Source: Cordia subcordata
Taxonomy: Eukaryota; Streptophyta; Magnoliopsida; Boraginales; Cordiaceae
Direction of reading: 5' to 3'
DNA length: 64,000 nt
NCBI GenBank assembly: GCA_028554755.1
Contig: JAPTOF010000005.1
Location: 6,333,501-6,397,500 of the forward strand
How positions within the stretch are numbered: position 1 is the stretch's first letter; the number at the start of each line of letters is the position of its first letter. The position numbers and the translations under genes were made by a program. This document shows, in pieces, positions 12,604 to 23,583 of the stretch. The notes beneath the pieces are model-generated. The model made no database searches. It was not told where the DNA came from and was given only the letters and a program-made list of their open reading frames with translations.

Positions 12604-12617
12604 AAAAAGGGGGAGAT
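12604..12617 (+). other. Copia polypurine tract
   Basis: AAAAAGGGGGAGAT abuts the 3' LTR start at 12618. It is the plus-strand primer site in its expected place. Confidence 0.9.
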
Positions 12618-13882
12618 TGTTAGCTAAATATTCATTATTGATTTTGATGATGAAAATATATGCATTATTTGACTAAATAGCTTCTTATGAAAATGAGATA
12701 ATATCTAGTTGAAGCTTTGAAAGATTGAAAGAAATATGCAAAAAGCATTATTTGAAGAAAGTGAAGGTGTGAAGGCATAAGGAGGAGAAGAGAAGTCATA
12801 TTGTGTGGACTTGGCTCAAACTCTCTTTTTCTTGTTTAAAGCAAAATTCTCAGGTCTTGCACATTTGATATAATATTTGCACAAATGTATTTGAATACAC
12901 ACATAGAGGTAAAATGAGTTTTTGGGGTATTTCAAATCACAACATATGTTTTCAAATTATTATAAAATGATTTGGAGTTGTGTAAATTGCACTTAAAATG
13001 ATTTTGCAAAACTCTAGCTTTACTTCAAATTCTGGAGTGGCTAGACCCCTCAGCTGGTCGATCGGCTGACCTGGGTGGGTCGCCCAGCCAAAACAAAAAA
13101 GGTGAAGAAAAAGACAGACCCTGTAACCGATCGACCAGCTAAGGCTTCCGGCCTAGTCAGAGAAGGTAAGGGGTTAGCCAGACGACCCAGCCGGTCGACC
13201 AGCTGAACGGATGTTGCAATAAATGCACTAGCCATTTATTACCGTTCTGGCCGAGATCTTCATTTCTTCTTCATTTACCAAATCCCTAACCCCTAAAATG
13301 TCTTTAAATACTCATTCAATACACATTCTAATTAACAAATTGAATTGTGCTAAAGTGTTTATCATCATACAATCCATGTTTGAGCCATTCTTGCAATATA
13401 TTTGAGCTTTTAAGAGTTTATTCATCTTCTTCTTGAAGAAAATTTTAGATTCAATCTTTTCATAATTCTTGAGTATATACACACTTTGAGAGCTATAAAC
13501 TTTGTGAGATTTATTCTTTAAAGCTTGTAAAGTGTGGGGAAATCCTAAAGAGTAAATCTCTTGGGTTCTTTGAAGTTGGGCTTCAAAGAGATTGTAAGAA
13601 CTTGGTTTGTGCTTCACTAAGATTTGAAAAAGCATCTTAGCGGAGATTTTTGAAGTCCTAAAGGGAGCATCCTTGGGAGGTGGACATAGGCTGTGCCGAA
13701 CCACCTTAAATCATTTGTTTCTCCTCTCCTTACACTTCCATTTCTATATTTGCTTATTTTGCTTACATTGTGTTTGATATATTGATTGTTAGAAGTTGTA
13801 AATTTTCTGAGAATTTTTTTAAAAACGGAAATTAGTACTTATATCTTAACTCACCCCCCCTGTTAAGATATTTGCACCCACA
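12618..13882 (+). repeat. Copia 3' LTR (1265 bp)
   Basis: Direct copy of 4305-5621, starting TGTTAG and ending CCCACA. It lacks about 52 bases after GAAGTCATA (near 12798) relative to the 5' LTR, where short ATA repeats border the missing segment. The antisense open frame is present here as 13312-13704. Confidence 0.93.
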
Positions 13883-13887
13883 AGGAG

Positions 13888-14457
13888 CCTTTATGCATTG
13901 GGAATGCCAATAAGGCATGTAGAGGGAAGACTATATATGGTGACATGCAGCACCACATGCGCGTTTGCCCATTTGCATGACCTGGTTGGGTTTGGGGATG
14001 CAGTGATGGTGAGGGTGTGGGTCTAGCCCAGTTTTCGCTCCATTCCATTCTTTTTGGCCAAAATTCTTACTTCTAATAGATGTATTTTACGCCCAGTTTT
14101 TGCTACAAAATTCTTACTTTTAACGGTTGGATTTTAAAGAAAATTCTTATTTTTAAGGGATGAATTTCAAACCCAATTTTCACTGCAAAATTCTTAGTTC
14201 TAACGGTGGATTTCAAAGAGACGTAACCAAAATTGAAAGCATTTGTATCTGTTGCACGTTGAGAGATTATAGACTTAATTCTTGCTTCTTTTGCAATTTG
14301 TTGTTTATTTCTAGCTTTATATTTCAATTATAATAGTGTCTCCAGTTTGTTTACTTTCACAATTTTTGTTTTTGTTTATTTCAACTATATTACTAACACA
14401 TATTCCACTATGGTTGAGCCATTATATATCTATTAATTTACATCAACGACATTATTG
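13888..14457. other. Spacer between Copia and Tat elements
   Basis: No gene is visible. Short local repeats of a TTCTTA(C/G)TT(C/T)TAA-type phrase occur at 14062-14205. It may continue the old relic seen at 3720-4299. Confidence 0.4.
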
Positions 14458-14885
14458 TGACAGGTAATTGCAAACTTACTAATCCTGCAAAGAATCAAAT
14501 AATCTCCCTGATGGCTTATTCTAGTATATGTGACTTGCAAAACAAAGAAGCTAGGCATCAATGTAGTAACGGCCGAAAAGCCTCCGATGCCTAATTCAGT
14601 ATTTTTCTCTTTGAGTAAGTTTGAGAATAGAGTGAAGTGTGTAGAGTGAAGTTACCACATTTGGATGTTGAGGGGTTTTATTTATAGTTTGAGGTGAGGG
14701 ACATGTGGCACCTCAGCGGGATGAACGGGCCATTATCGCGGCAGTTGGAAACATGGTTGAGTGACGCCCTTGGGCATGGCTTGTTGAGCCTGGTTTGGGA
14801 AGCTTTTATCGGTAAGATCTTGATAAGGTCAGTTGTGTTCGCTAATCCCATATCATTAGCCCTCATTTGGGGACGTGCTGTAACA
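14458..14885 (-). repeat. Tat element 3' LTR (about 428 bp)
   Basis: Read on the minus strand it begins TGTTACAGCACGTCCCC and ends ACCTGTCA. It contains a TATA-like ACTATAAATAAAACC and the phrase GGCATCGGAGGCTTTTCGGCC, characteristic of Tat LTR U5 regions. Just upstream on that strand, GGGAGGCATTTAGTGACATC is a plausible polypurine tract. No second copy was found, so the boundaries rest on these landmarks. Confidence 0.6.
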
Positions 14886-15130
14886 AGATGTCACTAAATG
14901 CCTCCCAATCATCTTTTTGTATACTTAGGCATTTTCTTGGGCTCCTAGCACTTGAAGGTAGATCACCTTGTTTTCTCGCACGCGTGTGCATTGCATGAAC
15001 CCCTATGCGCCTGTCTGCAATGATGGTGCCTCTTGGAAACGCGCAACAGAGTTGCCTTTTTAGTCGCAACTCTTCATCTAACTGGCATTTTATCTTTGTT
15101 TTTGAATTTCCAATCACCTTAATTGCAAGG

Positions 15131-15138
15131 TATAAATA
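15131..15138 (+). promoter_or_regulatory. TATA box for the antisense additional ORF
   Basis: AAGGTATAAATAG on the plus strand is followed within about 35 bases by a pyrimidine-rich leader and then the additional ORF. It points opposite to the element's gag-pol, giving the ORF its own candidate promoter. Confidence 0.55.
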
Positions 15139-15503
15139 GTATTTCACCTTTTCGATTTCACTTCTTTATTTCTTATTTTTGCATTCACTAAGAAAGTTTT
15201 TCTCTTATTTCAAGTTTTTCTCTCCCTTTCTTTGCTCTCAATAGCCTTCCATCATTAGTTCCAAGTGCATTCTTGACATAGTAACTCCAACAACTGTTCC
15301 TTTTCCAGGAGTTCCTTCTAAGTCCCTTTCAAAAAGCTTTCATGTTCTCTTTCCTAGGTACACTGGCCTTATACCCTTTAATTTATTCTCTTGTCTTGGT
15401 TTATTTCTCATTAAATAAGCCCTTACATACCTATTGCTTTTTCTCTCTTTCTCTATCTTCTTTATGCATTTGATGTTCGAAGCCCCCAGCCCCCTTAGGA
15501 ATA

Positions 15504-17998
15504 GTGGAGAAAAACCTTTGCCTTCTATGTCTATCCCTAAAGACCATAGGGTTCAGGGTTTCTCTTGATTTTTCGGATATATTCAATAACTTGGATAGTT
15601 TCAAGGCTTACATCCCCCATAGCCCAGATCCCATTAAGGAGGCCTTAGCCTTTAGTTTTGGTGATGACTTCATCTTAGATTTTCTTGGAGAGGAACTTTG
15701 CCCCACCATTACAGTCTTAGATATGGACCCAAACCATAGTGCTATTGCCACCTGTATAGACGAGGTTCCAGGAAGTCTCGTTCCACAGAACCGCATCATT
15801 GAAATGGGTGCAATGGCCCAGAGTAACGATTGAGGAATTTTCAGTGGATGTCTGAGCTTGTACTCGTTTCAATGCTTTGGTTAAGAAGCTGGTACTAGAT
15901 CCTAGTATCCTGGACAACATTGTGCTTTATTGTAGGGTTCCAAATGACTACGTGGTTAGGCTCCTCATTCCCCAGGAATACGTTTGTGAGGGGAAAGAGG
16001 GTGAGGTCTTGTTCCATAAGGACTTCTTCGTCATAGGTCTCAAGCTGCCACTCGCTCTTTTTATTTGCAAATATTTGAACCATTACAGCCTCTCCCCTAG
16101 ACAGTTGTGCCCAAATAGTTGGGCCACTCTAAAAGGGTAATACTCTTATCTGAGGGTCCCAATAGGATCAAGCCTTTTCTCAACCTTTTCCATTAAATGC
16201 TCCACCTTGCTCAAGACCAAGAAAAGCTTAGTATTATATAGCTATGTGAAATTAGAGGGCAGTTTGAAAAAGAACCTTTTTCCCACAAGAGTTTGTATCA
16301 CATGTATGTTTTTATGAGTTGTCCCAGCCCGTCGGAAGTCAACTTAGAGTGGTCTCCGTTAGATGTCACGTGGGGGATTAGGAAAAAACTTAACAAAGTT
16401 CCTTAGCTTATTTGAAAAGAAGATGAAAGATATAATTTACCTAGGGATATAACTAAAGAGATCTGTTCCCTACTTACCAATCCCTTGATAGGGTTAGGGC
16501 TTCTGGGTTGTATCTAGAATTCCCCCCTTAGCCGATCATTTATAGTCAAGCTTCTTCTCTTGTTATGTGTCAATTACGCTCGTTATCAGTTATCATGTTT
16601 TACTCATTCATTTTCTATCTTTTTTTTTGTAGGTATGATGGGTCGATAGAGAAGGCAACTCATTCCTCAGCTGAAGAAAATGTAACACTAGCTTCAAGCG
16701 CATTATCAGGGCAATCAGGCTTCTCGGGTGTAACAACCAGCTGATCAGGGTGGTCAACTCGAAAGCCTACTCAGGGTGTTGTCATCCACAAGGATGGTTT
16801 CCCTCTTGCTTTAACCCCAGTCAGGATTAGAGGGGCAAGTGTCTTGTCGAGGATGTCTCCGATGATTCAGAGAAGACAGAGTACACGCCTCTTTAATGCC
16901 TTAGAAGGGGACCGCCCCAATCAGATAGGGCCGAGTCTTCCCGGGTCACTGAGCATAGGGTGGAACCATTATCCTTCGCTCCTCTACCTCTTCCTGAAAC
17001 CGCCATAATTAGTGCTTTGCATTGGGACCACAAAGTGTCCTTATGATCAATCTTGGGTACCAAGTAAAGATATATCTGCCTCGCCCACCTCTATCTGCAC
17101 CTCAGTTCTCTATTGCTCCCAGGGAATTGCGAACAATCGGATTAGTGTCTCCTAGTTGTCCCTCTTTCCCTTATTATTTAGCTTTTTCTTTTGCTCATTT
17201 TCTTGCTTTTTTACTTCAATTGGGGAAAATCCTTTCGGAAGCCTTAGAGCTCATCAAGTCCTTTAGCCACACAGTGAAAGAGTTGGGAAACTGTTCATTA
17301 AATGCTGTCGATATTGCAAAAATAGACAAGCTTTAAAAGAATGTTGATAGGCTGAAGGCGGCCAAGGATAACGCGAGGTTACGACACCTCTTAAATTTTC
17401 AAAGCATGAGGAATCAACATATAGAGGAGATGAAGAAAAAGGAGGAGGAGCTCCAAGCCAGAGAAGGTTGGATTTGGGCGTTGAAGACTTCGGTCAACAT
17501 CTAGTGAACGGCTTTGGAGGAAGCAATGGATGAATTAGAGAGGCTTCATCGAATAGGGAGGCTTTCTAATTGGCTAATAAGTCTACCATTCACCGCATTG
17601 CCCAACTAGAGGAGGAGCTCAAGAGTACCAAGGAGATTGCGATTACAGAATTTAAGGCTGCGTCGGACTACCAATCTAAGCTCTTTGAGCAAGCGGCTGT
17701 GTAATATGAGCGACATTGAAGTTGGCGTTAGAAAGGCTGTAGAGTTGCTACAGAGGGATCATCTCATTCCTCTTCAATCATTGGTTGAGGTTGTATTGGA
17801 CGACCTAGTCCCCCACCTGTTACCCCTAATGTCGATGCTGGGGGTTTAGGTAATGTTTTACCCAATCTCCCTACTCGAACATCTGACACAGTCGCCAATG
17901 TCATTGAGGAGCGTAAAAAGGAGGTCCTTCCAGCCGTCCTTACTGAAGATGCCATTGTGAAAGTGGCAGAAATTCGTGATGTGGCCTTTGTTGCTTAG
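15504..17998 (+). pseudogene. Antisense additional ORF of the Tat element (Transposase_28-like)
   Basis: A degraded multi-part coding region opposite to the element's gag-pol. The clearest part (15880-16139) reads VLDPSILDNIVLYCRVPNDY, VRLLIPQEYV and LNHYSLSPRQLCPNSWATL. It matches my memory of the 'putative gypsy type transposon' domain (Pfam Transposase_28) of Tat additional ORFs. Farther on are a possible intron end (TTTTGTAG near 16632), a charged coiled-coil segment (MRNQHIEEMKKKEEELQARE, about 17406-17465) and a C-terminal piece ending DAIVKVAEIRDVAFVA before TAG. Several stops break it. The function of this family is unknown. Confidence 0.65.
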
Positions 17999-18420
17999 CT
18001 TTTGCTCTTTTTAATTTTAGAAATGATTCATAATTTTAAACAATATTTATCTCTTTTTGCTTGCTTTTATGTTGAACAATCTTTTTTTACTTTACGACAT
18101 GGATATAGCCTTTAATTGGCGATTTTATCGATATTTTTGCGATTGACTTTATTTTAGTGGTTGTTGTAATGCCTTGTACTCTTTGACTTGGTTCGTCATA
18201 GGGAATTCATTGTTCCCTTAGTTTGTTTGCGTATTGGGAGGTTGTGAAAATTGTTGCCCGATGAAAATTTGATTGACTTAAGTAATAAACTTTCAAAACA
18301 ATAATTATATCTGTATGCATGGAAATGCAATTTTTCATTTATTCGTTAAACATTTGAAGTATATAGACATATAAAAAGAGAATTTTGTGACGTTTGTTTT
18401 CACATGTGGTACTTTTCCAA
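17999..18420. other. Region between the converging additional ORF and pol
   Basis: AT-rich sequence lies between the 3' end of the plus-strand additional ORF and the 3' end of minus-strand pol. It is probably shared 3' UTR. No gene is seen. Confidence 0.5.
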
Positions 18421-18495
18421 GTGCTTAGAGTTCGATGCACTCGGGAACAATGTCCTAGCTGCCCTAGCCAATTTGAAGGTCCCTGGTCGGACAAC

Positions 18496-19536
18496 TTACA
18501 CGAATCGATAAGGGCCCTCCCAATTTTCATCGAATTTGCTCATATTGCCTTTAGCAAAGTGATGTTTACGCAGGACCATGTCTCCCGAGCTAATGTTTTT
18601 CAGCTTGATTTTGCCAGATAAATGTTGCTTTAGGGTTTCTTTCGCAGCTTCATTTGTGATCCGAACCTCTTCACACACTTCATCAAGTACATCCAATTCA
18701 ATCTTCAAGACTTCATCATTTTCCTCTTTCTCAAGTGTTTGACACACAGTAAAGGGAATAAAATCTTAATTGAGGTCGCTGCCTTTGCTCCATAAGCTAA
18801 TCTAAACGGTATTTCCCCAGTGCTACTGTAGATAAATGTTTGATAAGCCCACAAGATTTTTGGGAGTACCTTTGGCCATAATGTTTTCGCCCCTTTAAGC
18901 TTTGTCTTCAATGCATTTACTATTGTTTTGTTGCTGACTTCTACCTATCCATTCGTCTATGGGTACGCCATCGAGGAGAAACACAAATCAATCTTCAATT
19001 CACTAGGAGTCAAATTATCAACCATGATCGGTGATAATGGCCTTAGGAATGCCAAATTTGCATATAATATTTCTCTACATGAAGTTCCAAGCTATATTTT
19101 CGGTGATTGTAGCCACTGCTTCTAACTCGACACATTTGGTACTGTAATCAACAGCCACAAAGACAAATTTTCTTTGTGCCTTTTTGATAGGCATTGGTCT
19201 GATAATGTCTAGGCCCCATTTAGCAAATGGACATGCATTTGTTATTGGGGTTGGGACCATCAATGCCAAATGTTGGATATTGACATTTTTCTGACATCGG
19301 TTGCATTTTGTAATAACTTCTTTAGCCATTTTGGCTACTGTTGGCCAAAACTATCCATGTCGGATGGTTTTTTGCAGCATGGTTTTTGCCCCCGAATGAT
19401 TGCTGCACATTCCTTCATGTATCTCTTTGATGACATGTTCTTCTTTTGTTAAGCTAATGCATTTCAACAATGGCCCTCCGGTGGTGCGTTTGTATAGCTG
19501 ATCCTTAAGGATAATGAACCTTGATAATCGGTTCAC
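18496..19536 (-). pseudogene. Tat integrase, fragmented
   Basis: Minus-strand pieces cover an HHCC finger (HEGMCSNHSGAKTM, then CNRCQKN), the core start (FAKWGLDIIRPMP with the first catalytic Asp, then VFVAVDYSTKCVELE) and the C-terminal region. The latter includes LWAYQTFIYSSTGEIPFRLAYGA-type sequence and ELDVLDEVCEE ... FDENWEGPYRFV. These match Tat-clade Gypsy integrases. At least three frames are needed to read it. It normally inserts the cDNA into the host genome. Confidence 0.8.
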
Positions 19537-19916
19537 TACCTTCTGAGCTTCTCGCTCGTTTTCCAGTAAGATGGCCCCTTGTTAGTATTATACTATTAGA
19601 CGCGTACGATCTATTTCATCGGCAATACTTGTTACTACAATATTGACTGGGGGTCCCATAAAATGCTTAATGTTGATAACCTTTCATTCCTTAAGGACAT
19701 AGGTGATTTTTGACGATGCATCTGCTTCGGTGTTATCCCTTTTTGGGATTTGTTATAACAAGAATGTTTTAGAAAAAGCAAAGGCCTCATTGACCTACAT
19801 CTGGTATGCTTTCATCTTGTCACTTTTTGCTTTAAAGGTTCCATTGATCTATCCTTCAATCATTTGAGAAACGATATACTCTTTTACTCTTCGTGCCCCC
19901 AGTTCTTTGAGCAACC

Positions 19917-20111
19917 TTATAATAGTCGCGCTTCATGTTCAGCTTCATTGTTCATGGTTTTGAACTCAAACTTGACTACATATTTTAATTTAGTTTCATT
20001 TGGCCTCTTAATCACAATCTTTACTCTTGATCCTGCCTTGCTGGCTGTTTTATCCATGTACAATGTCCACTGTCCAATCACCTCTTCTACTGGTTTGGTA
20101 CAGTTGACCAC
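19917..20111 (-). pseudogene. Second (archaeal-like) RNase H of the Tat element
   Basis: QWTLYMDKTASKAGSR and FEFKTMNNEAEHEA correspond to the DG(S/A) strand and the NNEAEYEA helix of the extra RNase H found in Tat/Ogre elements between pol RNase H and integrase. The usual DGS reads DKT, so a key residue context is altered. Frame is open only over this fragment. Confidence 0.72.
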
Positions 20112-20265
20112 AAACTCTACTAAGTCTTAGCCTTTTATCGCTATCTTGGGTTGATAAATGACGTGATACTGGCCCAGCTTAATTGACCACTTCAACGATC
20201 TTTTCTGACAATTTCGGCTTGTGCAATACCTATCTCAATGGCTGATCGGTCATGACCTTTATTGG

Positions 20266-21393
20266 CTATGCTTCAAAACAGGGCTTTAGCTTTCTGGCCG
20301 ATGTCACTAGTGCAAGTGCCAATTTCTCCAGACTATTGTACTTGAGTTCCGTCCCTTTTAAAGTTTTACTCACATAATAAATTGGCTGTTGGCCTTCTTT
20401 AGTCTCTCTGACCAGGACTACCACCACTGCTATGTTGGAGTTTGATAAGCACAAAAGTAAGGTTTCTCCTTCCTTTGGTTGAGCGAATATCAGTGGTTTC
20501 GGGAGGTAGGACTTGATCCTTTTTGGCATTCAGGAGTGCATTTGAAGTCCTTGGGATTTTGAAGTATTTTGAAGAATGGGGCTCAGTGATTGACTGATCG
20601 TGACATGAATCTGCTCAAAATTGCTATTTTTCCCAATAATGAATGTACATCATATACCGTTTAGATGGTTTAAGATTGAGTGTAGCCTCAATCTTTTCAG
20701 GAGACTTCAATTCCTCTGCGTATTACCATGAAGCCCAAAAACTTTCCAGTGCGAACTCCGAAGGTGCATTTTTCGAGATTTAGAATTATGCTAAACTTTT
20801 TCATGGTTTGAAATGCCTCATTTAGGTCGAACTGTGGTCCGATGTTTTCTTGCACTTTACGAGCATGTCGTCGATGTACTGTTCCATGTTGCGACCAATT
20901 TAGTCTTTTAAGACCATGTTGACCATTATTGATAAGTTGCCCCAACATTTTTCAACCTAAAAGACATGACTTTGTAGCAATAAAGATCTAGATCTAAGAT
21001 GAACAATATGTGTTGCTGATCAGCTGGTTCCATTTTGATCTAATTGTAACTTGAGAAGGCGTCTATGAAATAGAGTATCTTGTATCCTACAATTGAATCC
21101 ACTAATTGGTCAATTCTTGGTAGTGGAAAGTTGTCCTTTAGACATGCTTTATTCAGATTAGTAAAGTCTACACAGAGTCTCCGTCTCCCATTGGCCTTTT
21201 TGACCATTACTACGCTAGAGACCCATGATGGGTATTTGATTTCTTTAATGTGGCCTGCATTTAATAGTTTTTCCATTTCTTCACAAATAGTTCGGTTCTT
21301 TTCAGCACTAAATGGTCGACATTTCTGCCTAACCAATTTGTAGCTTGGGTCAATATTTAGGCGATGTTCAATGATCAGATGGATCCCTGTCAT
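20266..21393 (-). pseudogene. Tat reverse transcriptase and RNase H, fragmented
   Basis: RT begins at 21393 with IEHRLNIDPSYKLVRQK and continues through KLLNAGHIKEIKYPSWVSSV, RRRLCVDFTNLNKACLKD and FIDAFSSYN. The middle is badly decayed. NLEKCTFGVRTGKFLGFMV (20697-20948) is the thumb region. RNase H resumes at 20529 with QQPIYYVSKTLKGTELKYN and LEKLALALVTSARKLKP. The conserved CVDFTDLNKACPKD and YYVSKTL motifs identify the Tat clade. Multiple frames and stops are present. Confidence 0.83.
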
Positions 21394-21896
21394 GTCAATG
21401 AGATCCTAGGCAAATATATCAGAATTAATAGTTAAGAATTTAGAAATACCTCTTCGAATTTCTTTGGTATGTTCAGCCCCAACAAATATCTTCCTGTCGG
21501 GTTGTGCGAGTGCAATTGCTACGAGCTCCTCAATTGCACTCCTTCACTTGGGATCATCTTTAGTGAGCTCTATCATCATGTTTTCGATCTTCTTCTAATC
21601 TTTCTTTTACTTTAATGCGGTAGCATAGCATACTTTTGCATCATGTTGATTTCTTTGGATAGTGATTACCCCATCTCTTGTCGAGAATTTCATCATTTGG
21701 CAGTAAGTTGATACTATCGCTCCCAACTTGTTGAAGGTTGCTCTTTGGATAATGCCATTAATTGTGCTCAAGCAATTAAGCACCACAAAATCTGCAAAGA
21801 GATCAACATACCTACTCCCATCTCTTATACTGAGAAGGAGGTTTATCACTCATTCAGCTCATACTCCATCTCTGGAGAATCTGACAAGCCATTGTT

Positions 21897-22271
21897 TCAA
21901 GGGGTAAGCATAATTCTGTCAAGCTTTAAGCACTTGAACGCTTCGAAATATAGCACATCGACAGAACTGCCAGTGTCTACCAACATCTTGTGCCCTTTAT
22001 AATTAGCCAAAATAACAATTATTACAAGTGAGTCATCATGGTTTATCGGGATTCTGATTAGATCCTTGTTGGTGAAGGTGACATCCTTCATTCTCCTTAT
22101 CTTGCTTGATGGAGATATTTGTAGTGACCAGACGTGCATCTTTCTATTTGTGGCTAACTCTCCTTTTACTGGTAATTTTCCCGATATCATAATAATTATC
22201 CTAAGCACCTTTTTTCTCTCTCTTTGGGCTATGAGGGTGTTCTTCAAGAGCTTCACTCTACCGCTTGACAA
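21897..22271 (-). pseudogene. Tat aspartic protease region
   Basis: The minus strand reads INHDDSLVIIVILANYKGHK followed by MLVDTGSSVDVLYFEAFKCL. DTGSS is an intact retroviral-type aspartic protease motif and the surrounding HDD..VI phrase is typical of Tat Gypsy polyproteins. Downstream sequence toward RT is interrupted. Confidence 0.78.
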
Positions 22272-22309
22272 ACTATGCCAACCTACCCTTCTTAATTAAT
22301 GATTTAATC

Positions 22310-23560
22310 TTGTCCGTTAGATTCTAACACTCATTAGTGATGTGGTCGTGATCTTTATGAAAATAGCAATATTTGCTCTTGTCTTTCTTGTTAGGATTAC
22401 CTTTTGTCTTATTGGGCCACTTCATATAATGTTCCTGTGTCAAAGCTGCCAACACTTCAGTCTACGAGGTGTTTAGAGGCATTTAAATGTAGTAATCTCC
22501 TTCGAATTTGCTCGTTCTTGATGTGTATCGGGCTACTTTTGCTTTTGCTTCCTTTTTATTTTCTCTATCTCATACTTTTTCTCTCATTTCCTTTTCTACA
22601 ATATCACATCTTTTGCTAAAATGTATTTCTCAACTCTCACCATAAGATTGATAAACAAGGTTGGTTTCTTCCTTGTTAGAGTGGCAGACAGCTTGTCTTC
22701 TCGAATCCAATCTATGAACGCTTTCATAGCTATTGAATTGGTAAGGTCAAACACTCGCAGGGTTGCTTCATTGAACCTCTTAGCAAATGCTCGAAGGGTC
22801 TCATCTCTCTGTTGCCTCATCCTAATAATAAATGTCGATAACTGGGGCACTATTTTTTCGTCACTCGCAAATCTATTCATAAAGGTTGCTGCTAATTGCT
22901 TAAAAGAATGAATTAAGTGGGCTGGTAGTTCATCATATCATGTTCGGGCTATACCTAACAGCATAGTAGGAAACGCCTAGCACGGAGCAACATCAATGGC
23001 ATTGTAGAACAAAATCTTGTGATTGATTACAAAGATATGATTAGCTTGATCTTCAGAGCCATCACAATAAGGCAACTTTGGAATAACAAAGTCCTTTGGC
23101 ACTGGCTTCTCGATGATATCCTCCAACAACGGACTATTGGCAAACTCTTACACGTTAATCACCTGTAAAGCTTCCAGGGTAGGGACAATTTGTGTATTGG
23201 CCATAGCTGTTTTTGGGGCCTTGATGGCCGTGTCTCCTTAACACAGTAATTTTTCTTGGTTGTTAGCTAGTTATTAGTGGGTAGGGTGTTGCATGTTTAT
23301 GGGTATTTCATGGTTTGTTTGAGATGTATGGTCTGTAAAAAGGAAAGTATATGGGTAAGTTGTTGATTGGGCTTGTGAAGGAAAGATTTGGTTCATATAC
23401 TTTTGAATGTTAGCAATCATGTTAAGTATTGCTGCCATTTGGGTTGGTAAGCATAGTGGTGGTTACATGCTTACTAGTTGGTTTGGTCATGAAAATGACG
23501 GTGAGAAGGAGAAGGACTCAGTAAAGGGCTCCGACTGGTGTCTTGGCAGCTAAAGATGGT
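22310..23560 (-). pseudogene. Tat gag, broken
   Basis: The best segment (22596-22880) reads FIIRMRQQRDETLRAFAKRF and NSIAMKAFIDWIREDKLSAT, the retrotransposon gag core (Gag proteins build the capsid). Upstream on the minus strand, weaker pieces with coding character reach to about 23560 and include PTLEALQVINV and AAILNMIANIQKY. The 5' end is lost at the Copia-type LTR. Confidence 0.65.
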
Positions 23561-23583
23561 TTCAAGGTAGCTATGAACGAGAT

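Larger units (their letters stand above)
4305..13882 (+). mobile_element. Complete Copia LTR retrotransposon with extra 3' ORF
   Basis: A 9.6-kb element with direct LTRs (4305-5621 and 12618-13882) that begin TGTTAG and end CCCACA. It is flanked by perfect 5-bp duplications AGGAG (4300-4304 and 13883-13887). The PBS TGGTATCAGAGC matches initiator Met tRNA. The order protease, integrase, RT, RNase H defines Copia (Pseudoviridae-like). Two CCHC-type gag knuckles, the Met-tRNA PBS and an ORF after RNase H suggest a Sirevirus-like lineage. Gag and pol are broken by several stops and frameshifts, so it is not autonomous. LTRs differ by roughly 3 percent by eye plus one deletion, so the insertion is not recent. 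Confidence 0.95.
14458..23583 (-). mobile_element. Degenerate Tat-type Ty3/Gypsy element with antisense additional ORF
   Basis: On the minus strand, gag, protease, RT, RNase H, a second (archaeal-like) RNase H and integrase follow in Tat/Ogre/Retand order, from about 23560 down to 18400. The LTR is at 14458-14885. Between pol and that LTR a separate coding region lies on the plus strand, an arrangement known from plant Tat elements with antisense additional ORFs. The 5' side is cut at 23583 by a Copia-type LTR and I find no 5' LTR partner in the window. Numerous stops and frameshifts make it inactive. Confidence 0.82.
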
